Source: Natronoglycomyces albus (lineage in GTDB: Bacteria > Actinomycetota > Actinomycetes > Mycobacteriales > Micromonosporaceae). From it: 64,000 nucleotides of DNA. Below are positions 53,842-62,542 of the stretch, piece by piece (within the stretch, counting starts at the first letter, position 1; the number at the start of each line of letters is the position of its first letter). The stretch lies in assembly GCF_016925535.1 (NCBI RefSeq), contig NZ_CP070496.1:2294001-2358000 (forward strand). The letters are read 5' to 3'. The notes under the pieces are model-generated. The model was not told where the DNA came from and searched no databases. It was given only the letters and a program-made list of their open reading frames with translations. Made by a program: the position numbers and the translations under genes.

Positions 53842-54393
53842 ATGCACATTGGTCAGCCGCTCCTTCGCTTCCTGCGAGCAGGGATCTTCGCGGCTGTCTG
53901 CGTCACCGTCTCGGCAGGGCTGCACCGGCTGGCTGGCGGCGAATCGATTTCATGGCTGGGTTACACGGCCGCAGCCTTGTTCATTGGCGCGGGCGCCTAT
54001 GTTCTCGCCGGTCGTCAGCGCGGCATTACGACAATCCTGTCAGCTTGTCTGACCAGCCAGGTCCTCTTGCATATTCTTTTCACCCTCGGGGCCGACCCGG
54101 CCGGGGCTGGTACGCACACCCATCATCAGCCAATGGCGATGGTGCTTCTCCACGCTGCGGCGGCCGGGGTTTCGGCAGTGTGGTTGGCCCGAGGTGACGC
54201 CGCACTAGCGGCATTCTTCGACTATCTGCTTCTATGGCTGGCGCCCGCGCTGATTGCGTTCATGGCCGCCGCTATCCCGCTGGTCACCAGCCTGGTTGTC
54301 CGGGCTAAGGCGGAATGCCCGCGCCGCTCGCAACTGACGGGGCTGGCCTTGGTCGCGCCCCGGCGGGGACCACCGGCGTGCGTGCTCATTTAA
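53842..54393 (+). CDS. Small integral membrane protein near copper genes
   Basis: 183 residues; four to five hydrophobic segments (about 12-30, 37-57, 62-82, 97-115, 125-152). A His-rich loop GTHTHHQPMAM lies between segments 3 and 4, with Met and His spacing that could bind copper. Family not recognised, but similar proteins are found beside PCu(A)C and DyP genes in actinomycetes. It precedes them here by 300 bases on the same strand. Confidence 0.75.
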   Translation: MHIGQPLLRFLRAGIFAAVCVTVSAGLHRLAGGESISWLGYTAAALFIGAGAYVLAGRQRGITTILSACLTSQVLLHILFTLGADPAGAGTHTHHQPMAMVLLHAAAAGVSAVWLARGDAALAAFFDYLLLWLAPALIAFMAAAIPLVTSLVVRAKAECPRRSQLTGLALVAPRRGPPACVLI

Positions 54394-54693
54394 GTCCTAT
54401 TTCTGGGGTCAGTCGCATGTAACGCACTGGGCCAGACAGCTGTCGCTGTCTTGGCTGACTCCATTTCCTGCACGAATCGCTCGTCGGCCGCCGCGTCCTT
54501 GGATTGCTTGTCAAGGCCGCAGCGACGCCTTTATCCGTCCGGTCACCTTGACTGGCCGCGGCCAGGCCCACGCGCATTAAGTGATCGATCCTCACTTCCG
54601 CTCAAGGCCAGTTATGACGCTGACCCGAGGACTTCGGCGAACCCGAGCCGTGCCATCGGCCCTCTCATCGTTTCGACAGAATCAGGAACACTT
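54394..54693. other. Spacer before the copper chaperone
   Basis: 300 bases with AGACAG/CTGTCT near 54435-54452 and no supportable gene on either strand. May hold the promoter for the PCu(A)C-DyP pair; no convincing hexamers were found. Confidence 0.45.
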
Positions 54694-55281
54694 GTGACCA
54701 CTGCACGTTCTCTTCATACCCTTTCACCACGTTGTCTTGTCGGCGCCACCGCCGCGTTCGCAGCCACCATGACGCTCATCGGCTGCGGCAGCAACCACGA
54801 GCCGGTCTCTGAAACTCCAGCCTCCACCATGGCCGACGCGGTCACGGTCACCGACGCCTGGGTGGCGGCGACCGATGATGCCATGACCGCCGCTTTCGGC
54901 ATCATCGAGAATTCCTCCGCCACCGAGGTGCGCATAGTCGAGGTCGCCAGCGAACTATCCATCATGGAACTACACGAGGTGGTGGCGGTGGACGGGAACA
55001 CCACCATGCGTCAAAAGGAAGCAGGATTCACCATCCCCGCGCACGGTGAACACGAACTAGTCCGGGGCGGCGACCATTTCATGTTCATGAGCCTCGAGGA
55101 GCCCATAACTGCCGGGGACATTGTCGCGATCACGCTGATCTTCGACGATGACTCGGAACTCACCGTCGATACCATCGCCAAAGACGCCACTGGCGGCGAA
55201 GAAGAGTACGAGTCCGGCGACAACCACGCCGACCACACTGAACACGACCACAATGGGCACGGAAAGAGGGACTCCGTATGA
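54694..55281 (+). CDS. PCu(A)C-type copper chaperone lipoprotein
   Basis: 195 residues from GTG at 54694 with AGGA upstream. Lipoprotein signal with LIGC near residue 31. The domain carries the copper-site pattern of PCu(A)C: HEVV about residue 92, Met about 106, then HGEHEL and GGDHFMFM with the His and Met ligands. The C-terminal tail NHADHTEHDHNGHG is a His/Asp-rich extra metal site. Delivers Cu(I) outside the cell; in Streptomyces lividans the homologue ECuC works with a DyP enzyme. Stop overlaps the DyP start. Confidence 0.9.
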   Translation: MTTARSLHTLSPRCLVGATAAFAATMTLIGCGSNHEPVSETPASTMADAVTVTDAWVAATDDAMTAAFGIIENSSATEVRIVEVASELSIMELHEVVAVDGNTTMRQKEAGFTIPAHGEHELVRGGDHFMFMSLEEPITAGDIVAITLIFDDDSELTVDTIAKDATGGEEEYESGDNHADHTEHDHNGHGKRDSV

Positions 55282-56507
55282 GTGCCTCAGAAAATCAACT
55301 AAGCAGGAGGCGACTACTAGGCTACGCGGCCGCCACCACTGGCGTCGCCGCCAGCGCCGCCGCCGGGGCCATGGGTGGCCACATGATTTCCCAGCGGGTA
55401 CGACCTCAACCGACCGACGACTCGGAAATGGCCTCTCAACGAGTGGAGGCGTTTTTCGGCCCACATCAGGCAGGAATCGCGACCGATCCGCAAGCCCATG
55501 CGCTATTGCTGGCATTCGACCTCAATGAGGAAGTCGACCTGGAGCGTTTCATGGCGCTGATGCGGATCATCTCCGATGATGCGGCCCGGCTGACTCAGGG
55601 GCAGCCAGCGCTGGCCGACAATGACCCGACGCTGGCGAAGAACCCGGCGGGGCTGACTGTCACGTTCGGGTTCGGCCCCATGCTGTTTACAAAACTGGGC
55701 TTGGCCACCCAGCTGCCGGAGGGACCGGTCCGTATCCCTGGATTCGATATCGACCGACTTGACGTGCAATGGACGGATGGGGATCTTATCGTCCAGTTGT
55801 GCGCCGACGATGAACTGGCGCTTATCCACGCACAGCGCATGATGGTCAAGGATCTACGTGCTTTCATGAGTGTGCGCTGGGCACAGCGCGGTTTTCGGCC
55901 CCTACCGACAGTCCTCAGTGACACGCCGCGCAATGTCATGGGGCAGCTCGACGGTACCTCTAATCCTCGACCGGGAACCGATGAGTTCTCACAAACGGTG
56001 TGGGCTGATGCGGCCCCTGATGTTCCGGAATGGTTCACCGGTGGAACGACCATGGTGGTGCGGCGCATCCGAGTGGAGTTGGATGAATGGGACCGGCTCG
56101 ATGAGGTCGGTAAGGAACTGGCGCTGGGTCGCAAGATGGATTCCGGCGCACCGTTGGGAGGGACTGCTGAGCACGACGAGCCGGACTTTGCGGCCCGGAA
56201 GGAGGGCGGGTTGCCCGTGATTCCGACCAATGCCCACATTCGGCGGGCTCATAGCGACGATGGGGCGCGGATTTTTCGCCGTAGTTACAACTTCGATGCG
56301 GGGCCGACTGCTGGGGGAACGCCTGAGGCGGGGCTGTTGTTCGTGTCGTTTCAGGCGCGGCTGCGCCAGTTCGTGGCGATTCAGGAGCGCTTGGCGGAGG
56401 CCGACATGCTCAATTCGTATACGACCCCGGTGGGTTCCTCGGTCTTCTTTGTCCCGCCAGGCTGTGAATATGGGGGCTGGGTGGGGCAGACACTGTTGGA
56501 TCGCTAG
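55278..56507 (+). CDS. DyP-type heme peroxidase, Tat-exported
   Basis: 409 residues. Twin-arginine signal SRRRLLGYAAATTG followed by an Ala-rich core. Dye-decolorising peroxidase signatures: catalytic Asp and Arg region GQLDGTSNPRPGTDEF (GxxDG), proximal heme His in TNAHIRRAHSDDG, and RRSYNFD near the heme edge. Uses H2O2 to oxidise phenolics, metals or porphyrins. Overlaps the PCu(A)C gene by 4 bases, so both are co-expressed and probably meet in the exported space. A 15-bp terminator follows. Confidence 0.93.
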   Translation: MSASENQLSRRRLLGYAAATTGVAASAAAGAMGGHMISQRVRPQPTDDSEMASQRVEAFFGPHQAGIATDPQAHALLLAFDLNEEVDLERFMALMRIISDDAARLTQGQPALADNDPTLAKNPAGLTVTFGFGPMLFTKLGLATQLPEGPVRIPGFDIDRLDVQWTDGDLIVQLCADDELALIHAQRMMVKDLRAFMSVRWAQRGFRPLPTVLSDTPRNVMGQLDGTSNPRPGTDEFSQTVWADAAPDVPEWFTGGTTMVVRRIRVELDEWDRLDEVGKELALGRKMDSGAPLGGTAEHDEPDFAARKEGGLPVIPTNAHIRRAHSDDGARIFRRSYNFDAGPTAGGTPEAGLLFVSFQARLRQFVAIQERLAEADMLNSYTTPVGSSVFFVPPGCEYGGWVGQTLLDR

Positions 56508-56808
56508 GAACGGTTCTCGCTCCTGGGGACGACTCGTAGATAGGAGCGGGTGACCACCTCCTCAACCGAGGGATGGAGCGGGCCTGTGGCCCGCTCCATC
56601 CCTGTGCACTGTTCCGACCGATGTGTGTGACCCGATGGGTGGCGAGGCTCCCCACGTCGACGACGGGGGTCTAGCTGCCGATCAACCACACCGGCGCGGT
56701 TCGAGCATTTCCATTTCGTTGGAGTCGCTTGGGGGAAGTCCAACCCAATGGCGACGAGGCACCTATCTGATCGTTGACTGTGGATCCGGCTACCTTAAGG
56801 ATCGGCGG
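56508..56808. other. Intergenic region
   Basis: 301 bases between DyP (plus) and a membrane protein (minus), both ending here. Contains the terminator at 56569-56603; no other structure or gene supported. Confidence 0.5.
56569..56603. terminator. Terminator after DyP gene
   Basis: Perfect 15-bp arms AGGGATGGAGCGGGC/GCCCGCTCCATCCCT with loop CTGTG. Confidence 0.8.
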
Positions 56809-57477
56809 CTAGCCCTCCCCCGCTTGACTTCCGACAGCTTTGGCAGGCCGCAGCATCGCCCAGGCCATCCACAGCAAACCCAATCCCAGCACGAGGCCAT
56901 GTCCGATGCGAGCCGCCGGTGGGGTGAAAAACTGCGGCAGGTACAACGCGAATCCTCCGGCCATGATGACCGCCGACCAGCGGTGCGCGATTCCGGTGCG
57001 CCACAGTGCCACCGCGGCCATGACCGCGCCCAGCGCCAAGGCCACCAGACCGAGGCCAAAGAAGGTCATGGCAAGGCTATGTTCACGAATCTGATCGGCG
57101 AGGGCGACAGCCTCACCTGCGGACAATTCCTTAGCCACGGTGTTGAGCGTGAATGTCTCCAACCCGTAGTAGGGCAAGGTGAGGCCGACTCCGGTCAAGA
57201 AAGTGGCGGCGGCCGCGGTGAGCAGGCGAGTATGTGGCCCAGCGTTTATCCATCCGGCGAAGGTCCATAGACCCACGGCAGTGGCAATGAAACCGACCAT
57301 TCCCAGGCAATGTGAGACCAACCAGGCGTCGGAGGCGAACGCAGCGGCGTTCGCTACCGTGTCGCCCTCAGTCTTGTCGCCCCAAGGACGCAGGGTCGGA
57401 TAGAGAATGAACGCGATGCCCGCCAGCGCGAAGCTGGTCGCACCGAGGAGTGACCGTGTTGATGGGTGGGTGCCCAT
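56809..57477 (-). CDS. Hypothetical six-helix membrane protein
   Basis: 222 residues from ATG at 57477, 6 bases after AAAGGA (ATG at 57492 is a less likely start). Hydrophobic segments near 9-28, 50-72, 80-100, 128-150, 158-175 and 185-205. Polar spots include LPYYGLETFT and AVALADQIREH. No family recognised; it is transcribed toward the DyP terminator and is close to hmuV but divergent in likely role. Confidence 0.78.
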   Translation of the reverse strand: MGTHPSTRSLLGATSFALAGIAFILYPTLRPWGDKTEGDTVANAAAFASDAWLVSHCLGMVGFIATAVGLWTFAGWINAGPHTRLLTAAAATFLTGVGLTLPYYGLETFTLNTVAKELSAGEAVALADQIREHSLAMTFFGLGLVALALGAVMAAVALWRTGIAHRWSAVIMAGGFALYLPQFFTPPAARIGHGLVLGLGLLWMAWAMLRPAKAVGSQAGEG

Positions 57478-57608
57478 GGGGTGTCCTTTCATTGATGAGG
57501 TTTCCTGTCTCTCATGCTAGTGGGACACCCTGCGGCCCAATGGTTGGGAAGTGGCGGCGAAAGTGGTCTTCGAGGTCGACTTTTACCCATCGGTGGATGG
57601 CTGAGGGA

Positions 57609-58439
57609 TCATAGATCGCGCTGGGGCAGTATGAGCGGAGAGCCCTCGACGGTCGTCGTCGTCACCGGGTGTTGATACACCTGGCTGATCAGCTCGGGCC
57701 GCAGCACTTCCTCGGGGGTGCCGCTGGCGGCAACGGTTCCCTGGTCGAGTAGGACGATGCGGTCGCTATAGGCGGCGGCGAGGTTCAGGTCGTGCAAGAC
57801 GACGATAATGCCCCTCTCTTGTGCCGCCAGTTCCCGCAAGGTGCGGCCGACGAGTTCTTGGTGGCGCAAGTCGAGTGCGGCGGTTGGTTCGTCGAGCAAC
57901 AAGACCCGAGTGTCTTGAGCCAGAACGCGAGCGAGCATCACGCGGGCCTTTTCGCCTCCGGAGAGGGTGTTGAACGCCGTGTGTCGCATGTGCGTGACAT
58001 CGCAGCGGGCCATGGCCGCCTCGACGTGGTCCTCGTCGTGTTCCTCGGCGGCGGTCTTAGCCCACGGGTTGCGCCCCATCCGCACGATGTCGACCACGGT
58101 GAAGGGGAACGATACGGTGTGTGCCTGTGGCAAGACAGCTTGCCGGCGGGCGATCTCCAACGCGGGTAGGCGTTCGATGGGGGTGCCGTAGAGGGTGATG
58201 TCGCCGCTAGTGGGTTCGAGGTCGGTGCATATCGCGGCCAACAAGGTGGATTTTCCTGCCCCGTTGGGGCCTACAAGGCTGACGACTTCGCCGTGTTTGA
58301 CCGTGAGGTCGACCCGGTCGAGCACCCGTCGGCCTCCCCGGTCCACGATCAGGTCGCGGACGTTGACCACGTGGCCTTCATAGTGGGAACGGAATCGTTC
58401 CACCTCATCGTGGCTGTGGCGCAAGAGCGCGGAGAACAT
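57609..58439 (-). CDS. hmuV: Heme ABC transporter ATP-binding protein
   Basis: 276 residues. Walker A GPNGAGKSTLL, Q-loop region VLPQAHTVSFPFTVVDIV, signature LSGGEKARVMLARVLAQD, Walker B VLLLDEPTAALDL and switch VLHDLNLAAAY: a complete FecE/HmuV-type ATPase. ATG at 58439 shares its first base with the permease stop (TAATG). Last gene of hmuTUV. A longer frame upstream overlaps hmuU and is ignored. Confidence 0.94.
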   Translation of the reverse strand: MFSALLRHSHDEVERFRSHYEGHVVNVRDLIVDRGGRRVLDRVDLTVKHGEVVSLVGPNGAGKSTLLAAICTDLEPTSGDITLYGTPIERLPALEIARRQAVLPQAHTVSFPFTVVDIVRMGRNPWAKTAAEEHDEDHVEAAMARCDVTHMRHTAFNTLSGGEKARVMLARVLAQDTRVLLLDEPTAALDLRHQELVGRTLRELAAQERGIIVVLHDLNLAAAYSDRIVLLDQGTVAASGTPEEVLRPELISQVYQHPVTTTTVEGSPLILPQRDL

Positions 58440-59551
58440 TAGGCCCATCCTCCTTGGCGTCGGCGGGTCCGGCGCAAGAGCCAGAAAAAGAACGGGCTGC
58501 CCACTAGCGCGGTGAGGACCCCTAGCGGTAGTTCGGCGGGGGCGGCGATGGTACGAGCGGCCAAGTCCGCCCACACGAGGACGGCTGCGCCTCCGAGCAT
58601 GGACAGTGGTATGAGGACGCGGTGGCCCGGGCCGATTGCCATGCGCAACAGGTGCGGTACCACGAGCCCGATAAATCCGATGACACCGGATACGGCGACC
58701 GCCGCCGCGGTCAGGAGGGCGATGACTCCGATGAGGACGATCCGCATTCGTTCCACGTTGACACCTAGGTGGCGGGCGGGCCGCTCTCCCAGCGATAGCA
58801 AGTCTAGGCTGCGGGCGTACAACGGTGCGATGATCAGGCCAAGCGCGGCCAATGGCAGGATCGCGATGACTTTGGGCCAGGTGGCTTGGGCGAGGGAACC
58901 CATCTGCCAGAAGGTGATCGAAGTGATTTGCGATTCATCGGAGATGAAGATCAGGAGCCCGATGCCCGCTCCGGCGAAGGCGTTGATGGCAACCCCCGTC
59001 AAGATCAAGGTGACAACCTCGGTCTTTCCGCCTGATCGCGACATCGCGTAGACGACCACGACGGTGATCAGGCCGGTGATGAAGGCACATACACCGATGG
59101 TCCAGGTACCGGCGAAGGTGAGGCTGAGGGCGATGGCGGCCACGGCGCCGACTGAAGCTCCGGTGGAGACGCCAATGATGCCCGGCTCGGCCAACGGGTT
59201 GCCGAACATTCCCTGCATAAGGGTGCCTCCGACCGCGAGGCAGGCACCGACGACGCAGGCGAGCACGACGCGGGGGAACCGAATGTTCCATAGGACGTCT
59301 TCACCGAAGTCATCCACCGGGCCTCCGCCGAGTCCGAGTCGGTTCGCTATGGAGTCCAACACTTCTGAGACGCCGATGTGGTAGGCGCCGGTGCCAGCCG
59401 AGACCACGATTCCCGTGGCCAGCACCGCGATCATGGCGATGGTCAAGAGAGCCGGTCCGCCAATGCGGCTCAGCCGTGAGTTCTCGTGCCGCTGTTGTTG
59501 GTTTAGCGACCTTGGCGGGGATTGTGGAGGGTTGGTCTCGGTTACCGTCAT
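58439..59551 (-). CDS. hmuU: Heme ABC transporter permease (FecCD)
   Basis: 370 residues, about ten helices. FecCD signatures RFPRVVLACVVGACLAVGGT, LAEPGIIGVSTGASVGA, and the late VSGVIGFIGLVVPHLLR facing the ATPase. An unusually hydrophilic N-tail of 30 residues (MTVTETNPPQSPP). Overlaps hmuT by 4 bases. Imports heme brought by HmuT. Confidence 0.93.
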   Translation of the reverse strand: MTVTETNPPQSPPRSLNQQQRHENSRLSRIGGPALLTIAMIAVLATGIVVSAGTGAYHIGVSEVLDSIANRLGLGGGPVDDFGEDVLWNIRFPRVVLACVVGACLAVGGTLMQGMFGNPLAEPGIIGVSTGASVGAVAAIALSLTFAGTWTIGVCAFITGLITVVVVYAMSRSGGKTEVVTLILTGVAINAFAGAGIGLLIFISDESQITSITFWQMGSLAQATWPKVIAILPLAALGLIIAPLYARSLDLLSLGERPARHLGVNVERMRIVLIGVIALLTAAAVAVSGVIGFIGLVVPHLLRMAIGPGHRVLIPLSMLGGAAVLVWADLAARTIAAPAELPLGVLTALVGSPFFFWLLRRTRRRQGGWA

Positions 59552-60564
59552 TGGACCGAACCGTGAATCTGCGCGCTGAGCGATGTGATGACATCGGCTG
59601 TGCGGGGGCCGTAGTTGAGCAAGACACCGTCGGCGATCGCGGCGACTCGCCGGTTCTGTCCAGCCGGGGTCTGGGCCACGCCCGCCAATTGCAGGAGCCC
59701 GTCGACACCGCCGACGGAATCGAGACCTTTTGTCATGGTGAGGAACGCGTCGGGTTGTGCCGCGGCCATGGCCTCGGGGGTCAAGGGGACGAAGTCGCCT
59801 TCGAGCCCAGCTTCCTTGCCCGCGTCAATCCCTCCGGCCGCCTCGATGATGTCGCTGGCTCCGGAGTTGGTGCCGCCCAGGAAATATACCGACGCCGATC
59901 CTCGCAAGTACAGGAACGCCACGCGTAGTGGCGGTCCTTCCCCGGTAGTGGCCGCTGCGGAGCTTATGCGTTGGTCGGTGTGTTCGATGAGGTCATATCC
60001 GGCCTGAGGTACGCCCAAAGCGGTGGCTATGGCGTCGATTCGTGGGTTGATCCCGGCCAGATCTGTGACAGAGTCAAAAGTGGCGATGGTGGCTCCGGCG
60101 GCACGCAATTGGTCCAAGGTCGCATCGTCGGCCGAGGCCGGTTCGGTGAGGATGAGCGTTGGCTGGGTGGACAGGACTCCTTCGACCGATACGTCGTGGC
60201 CGTGGGAAATCAGTGGTAGATCGGCGGCTTGATCGAAGGTTGCCGTCACATCGCGGGCGACGATACGGTCCCCCAGCCCGAGGGTAAAGACGATCTCGCT
60301 AATCGCGCCTGAGAGTGGCACTATCCGGCTGATGTCGGTGATGGTGATCTCTTGTCCCGTGGCGTCAGTGACGGTGACCGGCAGCTCTGGGGTCGCTGTG
60401 GTTTCTATGGGTTCGACTGCGGTGGGAACTGCGTCGTTGTCGACCGTCGCGGCTGACGTTGGGTCTGGCGTGTCTCGCAGCCCCCACCAGAGGCCACCGA
60501 CGGCCAGTCCGGTGGCGGCGGGAACCCCCAGTAGCAGTGAGCGACGACGGAGACGGCGAGACAT
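59548..60564 (-). CDS. hmuT: Heme-binding substrate protein HmuT
   Basis: 338 residues from ATG at 60564 behind AAGGAA. Export signal with consecutive arginines (SRRLRRRSLLLGVPAATG), either Tat or Sec. Two-lobed helical-backbone binding protein: RIVPLSGAISEIVFTLGLGD at the start, VGVPQAGYDLI in the middle, and C-lobe FLYLRGSASVYFLGGTNSG. No lipobox Cys is seen, unlike the lipoprotein HmuT of corynebacteria, so how it stays at the surface is unclear. First gene of the iron-regulated operon; an IdeR box lies 357 bases upstream. Confidence 0.9.
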   Translation of the reverse strand: MSRRLRRRSLLLGVPAATGLAVGGLWWGLRDTPDPTSAATVDNDAVPTAVEPIETTATPELPVTVTDATGQEITITDISRIVPLSGAISEIVFTLGLGDRIVARDVTATFDQAADLPLISHGHDVSVEGVLSTQPTLILTEPASADDATLDQLRAAGATIATFDSVTDLAGINPRIDAIATALGVPQAGYDLIEHTDQRISSAAATTGEGPPLRVAFLYLRGSASVYFLGGTNSGASDIIEAAGGIDAGKEAGLEGDFVPLTPEAMAAAQPDAFLTMTKGLDSVGGVDGLLQLAGVAQTPAGQNRRVAAIADGVLLNYGPRTADVITSLSAQIHGSVQ

Positions 60565-60768
60565 ATGGTTTTTCCTTACGCTGGGGCGATTCACCGGATG
60601 GCAGGGCGAGGGGCTCGTTCGTAGGGGTATGTGTCGCCGGGGCTCGACCTAGCGTTGAGACCGGCCCGCACCGGGCGGTCGGTTGGCATGGCCTCGCTCA
60701 TGGCTGTTGGTAGGGGGCGGTTGCGCTGGCGCGGTCTGGGGCCGCAGTTTCCTCCCTGGCGTGCAGAA

Positions 60769-60820
60769 GGTTCATGTCGTGGCCCCTGCTGACTACGGGG
60801 CAGGGGCCACAACATGAACC
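60769..60820. other. Long stem-loop in divergent heme promoter region
   Basis: About 21-bp arms (60769-60789 and 60800-60820, one mismatch) including GTGGCCCCTGC/GCAGGGGCCAC, with a 10-base loop. It is placed upstream of both hmuT and the HtaA genes, so a simple terminator role does not fit. The rest of 60565-61016 holds two IdeR boxes and no gene. Confidence 0.55.
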
Positions 60821-60920
60821 CTGGGCTCGCCATTGCCGCGACGCTGGGTGGTCGCTGGCGGTGGGAGGAGCGAGCCCGCCGAGGAGTGGAAGGTGAGTGA
60901 CCACATCCTCGAATCAGAAC

Positions 60921-60939
60921 TTAGCATAGCCTAACCTAA
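60921..60939. promoter_or_regulatory. IdeR/DtxR box 1
   Basis: TTAGCATAGCCTAACCTAA, a near match to the 19-base iron box (right half perfect, two changes in the left). Likely controls hmuTUV, possibly both directions. Confidence 0.75.
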
Positions 60940-60975
60940 CTTAGAAGTGGCCCCACCAAGAAATCTCGCAACTAT

Positions 60976-60994
60976 TTAGGTTAGTCTAACCTAA
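60976..60994. promoter_or_regulatory. IdeR/DtxR box 2
   Basis: TTAGGTTAGTCTAACCTAA is a perfect palindromic DtxR/IdeR operator (centre T). It ends 22 bases before the HtaA gene ATG, inside its probable promoter, so iron-loaded IdeR should repress the surface receptors. Confidence 0.92.
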
Positions 60995-61016
60995 GTAAAT
61001 CTTGGAGGTTTCACAG

Positions 61017-62534
61017 ATGCCCCGGCTTTTCCCTCGCCTTCGCGCAGGTCAGACCCACACTGGCCCCGTGTGCCGCCCCGCTGAGGTTGGCACGCCCCGC
61101 GCCTTTCTCGCGCTCATCGGCCTCGCCGCTGGGCTCATCGTCGTTCTCCCGTCACCTGCCTTCGCCGAAGAGGAACACACCGTCTCCGGCGGACGACTCG
61201 ACTGGGGCGTCCGCGATAGCTTCGTCAACTATGTGTCTGGGCCCATCGCGCAAGGCAATGTCAACCTCGATGAGGGACTCTCCACCCACAGCGGCGCCTT
61301 CCGCTTTCACAGCGCCCACGGCGACTACTCCGGCACCGGACAGCTGAGGATCTCCTATCAAGGATCAGTTCACTTCACAGGGCACCAGCAAGACGATGGC
61401 AGCTTTGAACTGGATTTGCGCTTGTCCAACCCCACCATCGACATCACCGATTCCGGCAGCAAGCTCTACGTCGACATCGACCGCCCAGACGGCAGCTTCG
61501 ATCAAGTCGCCTTCGCCGAACTGGGCATATCCAGCAGTGCCACGGCCGGACAATCCACGACCGTTAGCGCCCAGACAGTGGGCGTCACGCTCACCACCGA
61601 AGGAGCCGAATCCTTCGCCGGGTTCTACCACCCAGGCGAAGAACTGGCCCCACTGAGCTTCACCGGCGACCTCACCCCCATCGAGCCCGAACCCTCAGCT
61701 GCCGAACCCACCGACGACTCCACACAGCAACTGGTAGCAGGCGCATTGGACTGGGGAGTCCGCACCACATGGCGTGAATTCATTACCGGAGATATCGCCC
61801 AGGGCGGTTGGCGGGTTGACCACGGAGCACAAGACGGCGGAGCGGTATTTCGCTTCGAAGAAGCCCGCCAGCGAGGCGTCGGTGAGGAAATCCTCGATCA
61901 AGACGGTCAGGGCGCGCTGGCCTTCTCAGGTGAAGTCTCCTTTTATGGCAACGACATCGACCTCTCTATCAGCGACCCCGACATAACCTTCAATGCGCAC
62001 GTTGGCACATTGAGCGCACTAGTCGATGATCAACGACTCCCACTGGTGACCTTCTCCCCCGACTGGGATCACACAGATGGCCTGCTGCAACTGGCCGAGG
62101 CCGAGACCTCTCTGTCCGAGGAAGCCGTGGAGGTATTCAACGGCTTCTACCAGGCTGGAGAACCAATGGATCCCTTGAGCCTCAGCATCCCTCTGGAACC
62201 TGGGGTTCAACCCACAGCACTGCCGAACCTCGGGTCAGACCCCGTCGAAGTCTCCCCGGCGCATCAGGAAGACCAGCCGGACTCATCGGTGCCGACACTG
62301 CCATGGCTGCTGGCCATAGCGGCCATCATTGTGCTCGGCGCAGGCATAGCGCTGAGGTTCGCGCTACGACGCCGCGCCGCGGCCGCCAACGACCAGGACC
62401 GCTCGCACACCGAGCAAAGCCAGATCGAACCACAGTCTTCCTCTCTCTCGGAGTCCGATGCCGAGACTGAGGAAAAACCCCAGCCCCCCACGCAGACTGA
62501 GTCTGCCTCAACCACCCATCCTGACAAGGAGTAA
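61017..62534 (+). CDS. Double HtaA-domain heme-binding surface protein
   Basis: 505 residues from ATG at 61017, 7 bases after GGAGG. Signal peptide about 27-50 (LALIGLAAGLIVVLPSPAFA). HtaA domain 1 from about 57 starts RLDWGVRDSFVNYVSGPIA; domain 2 from about 247 starts LDWGVRTTWREFITGDIAQG. Both carry the early-Tyr or Trp region and a later FYHPGEEL- or FYQAGEPMDPL-type end. A membrane helix near 433-452 and a long acidic, Ser/Glu-rich cytosolic tail follow. Binds heme or hemoprotein and hands it to the HmuTUV system, by analogy with C. diphtheriae HtaA. Confidence 0.9.
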   Translation: MPRLFPRLRAGQTHTGPVCRPAEVGTPRAFLALIGLAAGLIVVLPSPAFAEEEHTVSGGRLDWGVRDSFVNYVSGPIAQGNVNLDEGLSTHSGAFRFHSAHGDYSGTGQLRISYQGSVHFTGHQQDDGSFELDLRLSNPTIDITDSGSKLYVDIDRPDGSFDQVAFAELGISSSATAGQSTTVSAQTVGVTLTTEGAESFAGFYHPGEELAPLSFTGDLTPIEPEPSAAEPTDDSTQQLVAGALDWGVRTTWREFITGDIAQGGWRVDHGAQDGGAVFRFEEARQRGVGEEILDQDGQGALAFSGEVSFYGNDIDLSISDPDITFNAHVGTLSALVDDQRLPLVTFSPDWDHTDGLLQLAEAETSLSEEAVEVFNGFYQAGEPMDPLSLSIPLEPGVQPTALPNLGSDPVEVSPAHQEDQPDSSVPTLPWLLAIAAIIVLGAGIALRFALRRRAAAANDQDRSHTEQSQIEPQSSSLSESDAETEEKPQPPTQTESASTTHPDKE

Positions 62535-62542
62535 AGACACCC

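Noticed and set aside
60591-60904. Open frames in the hmuT-HtaA divergent region
   Set aside because: They are proline/arginine-rich readings of a hairpin-containing regulatory region without ribosome sites.
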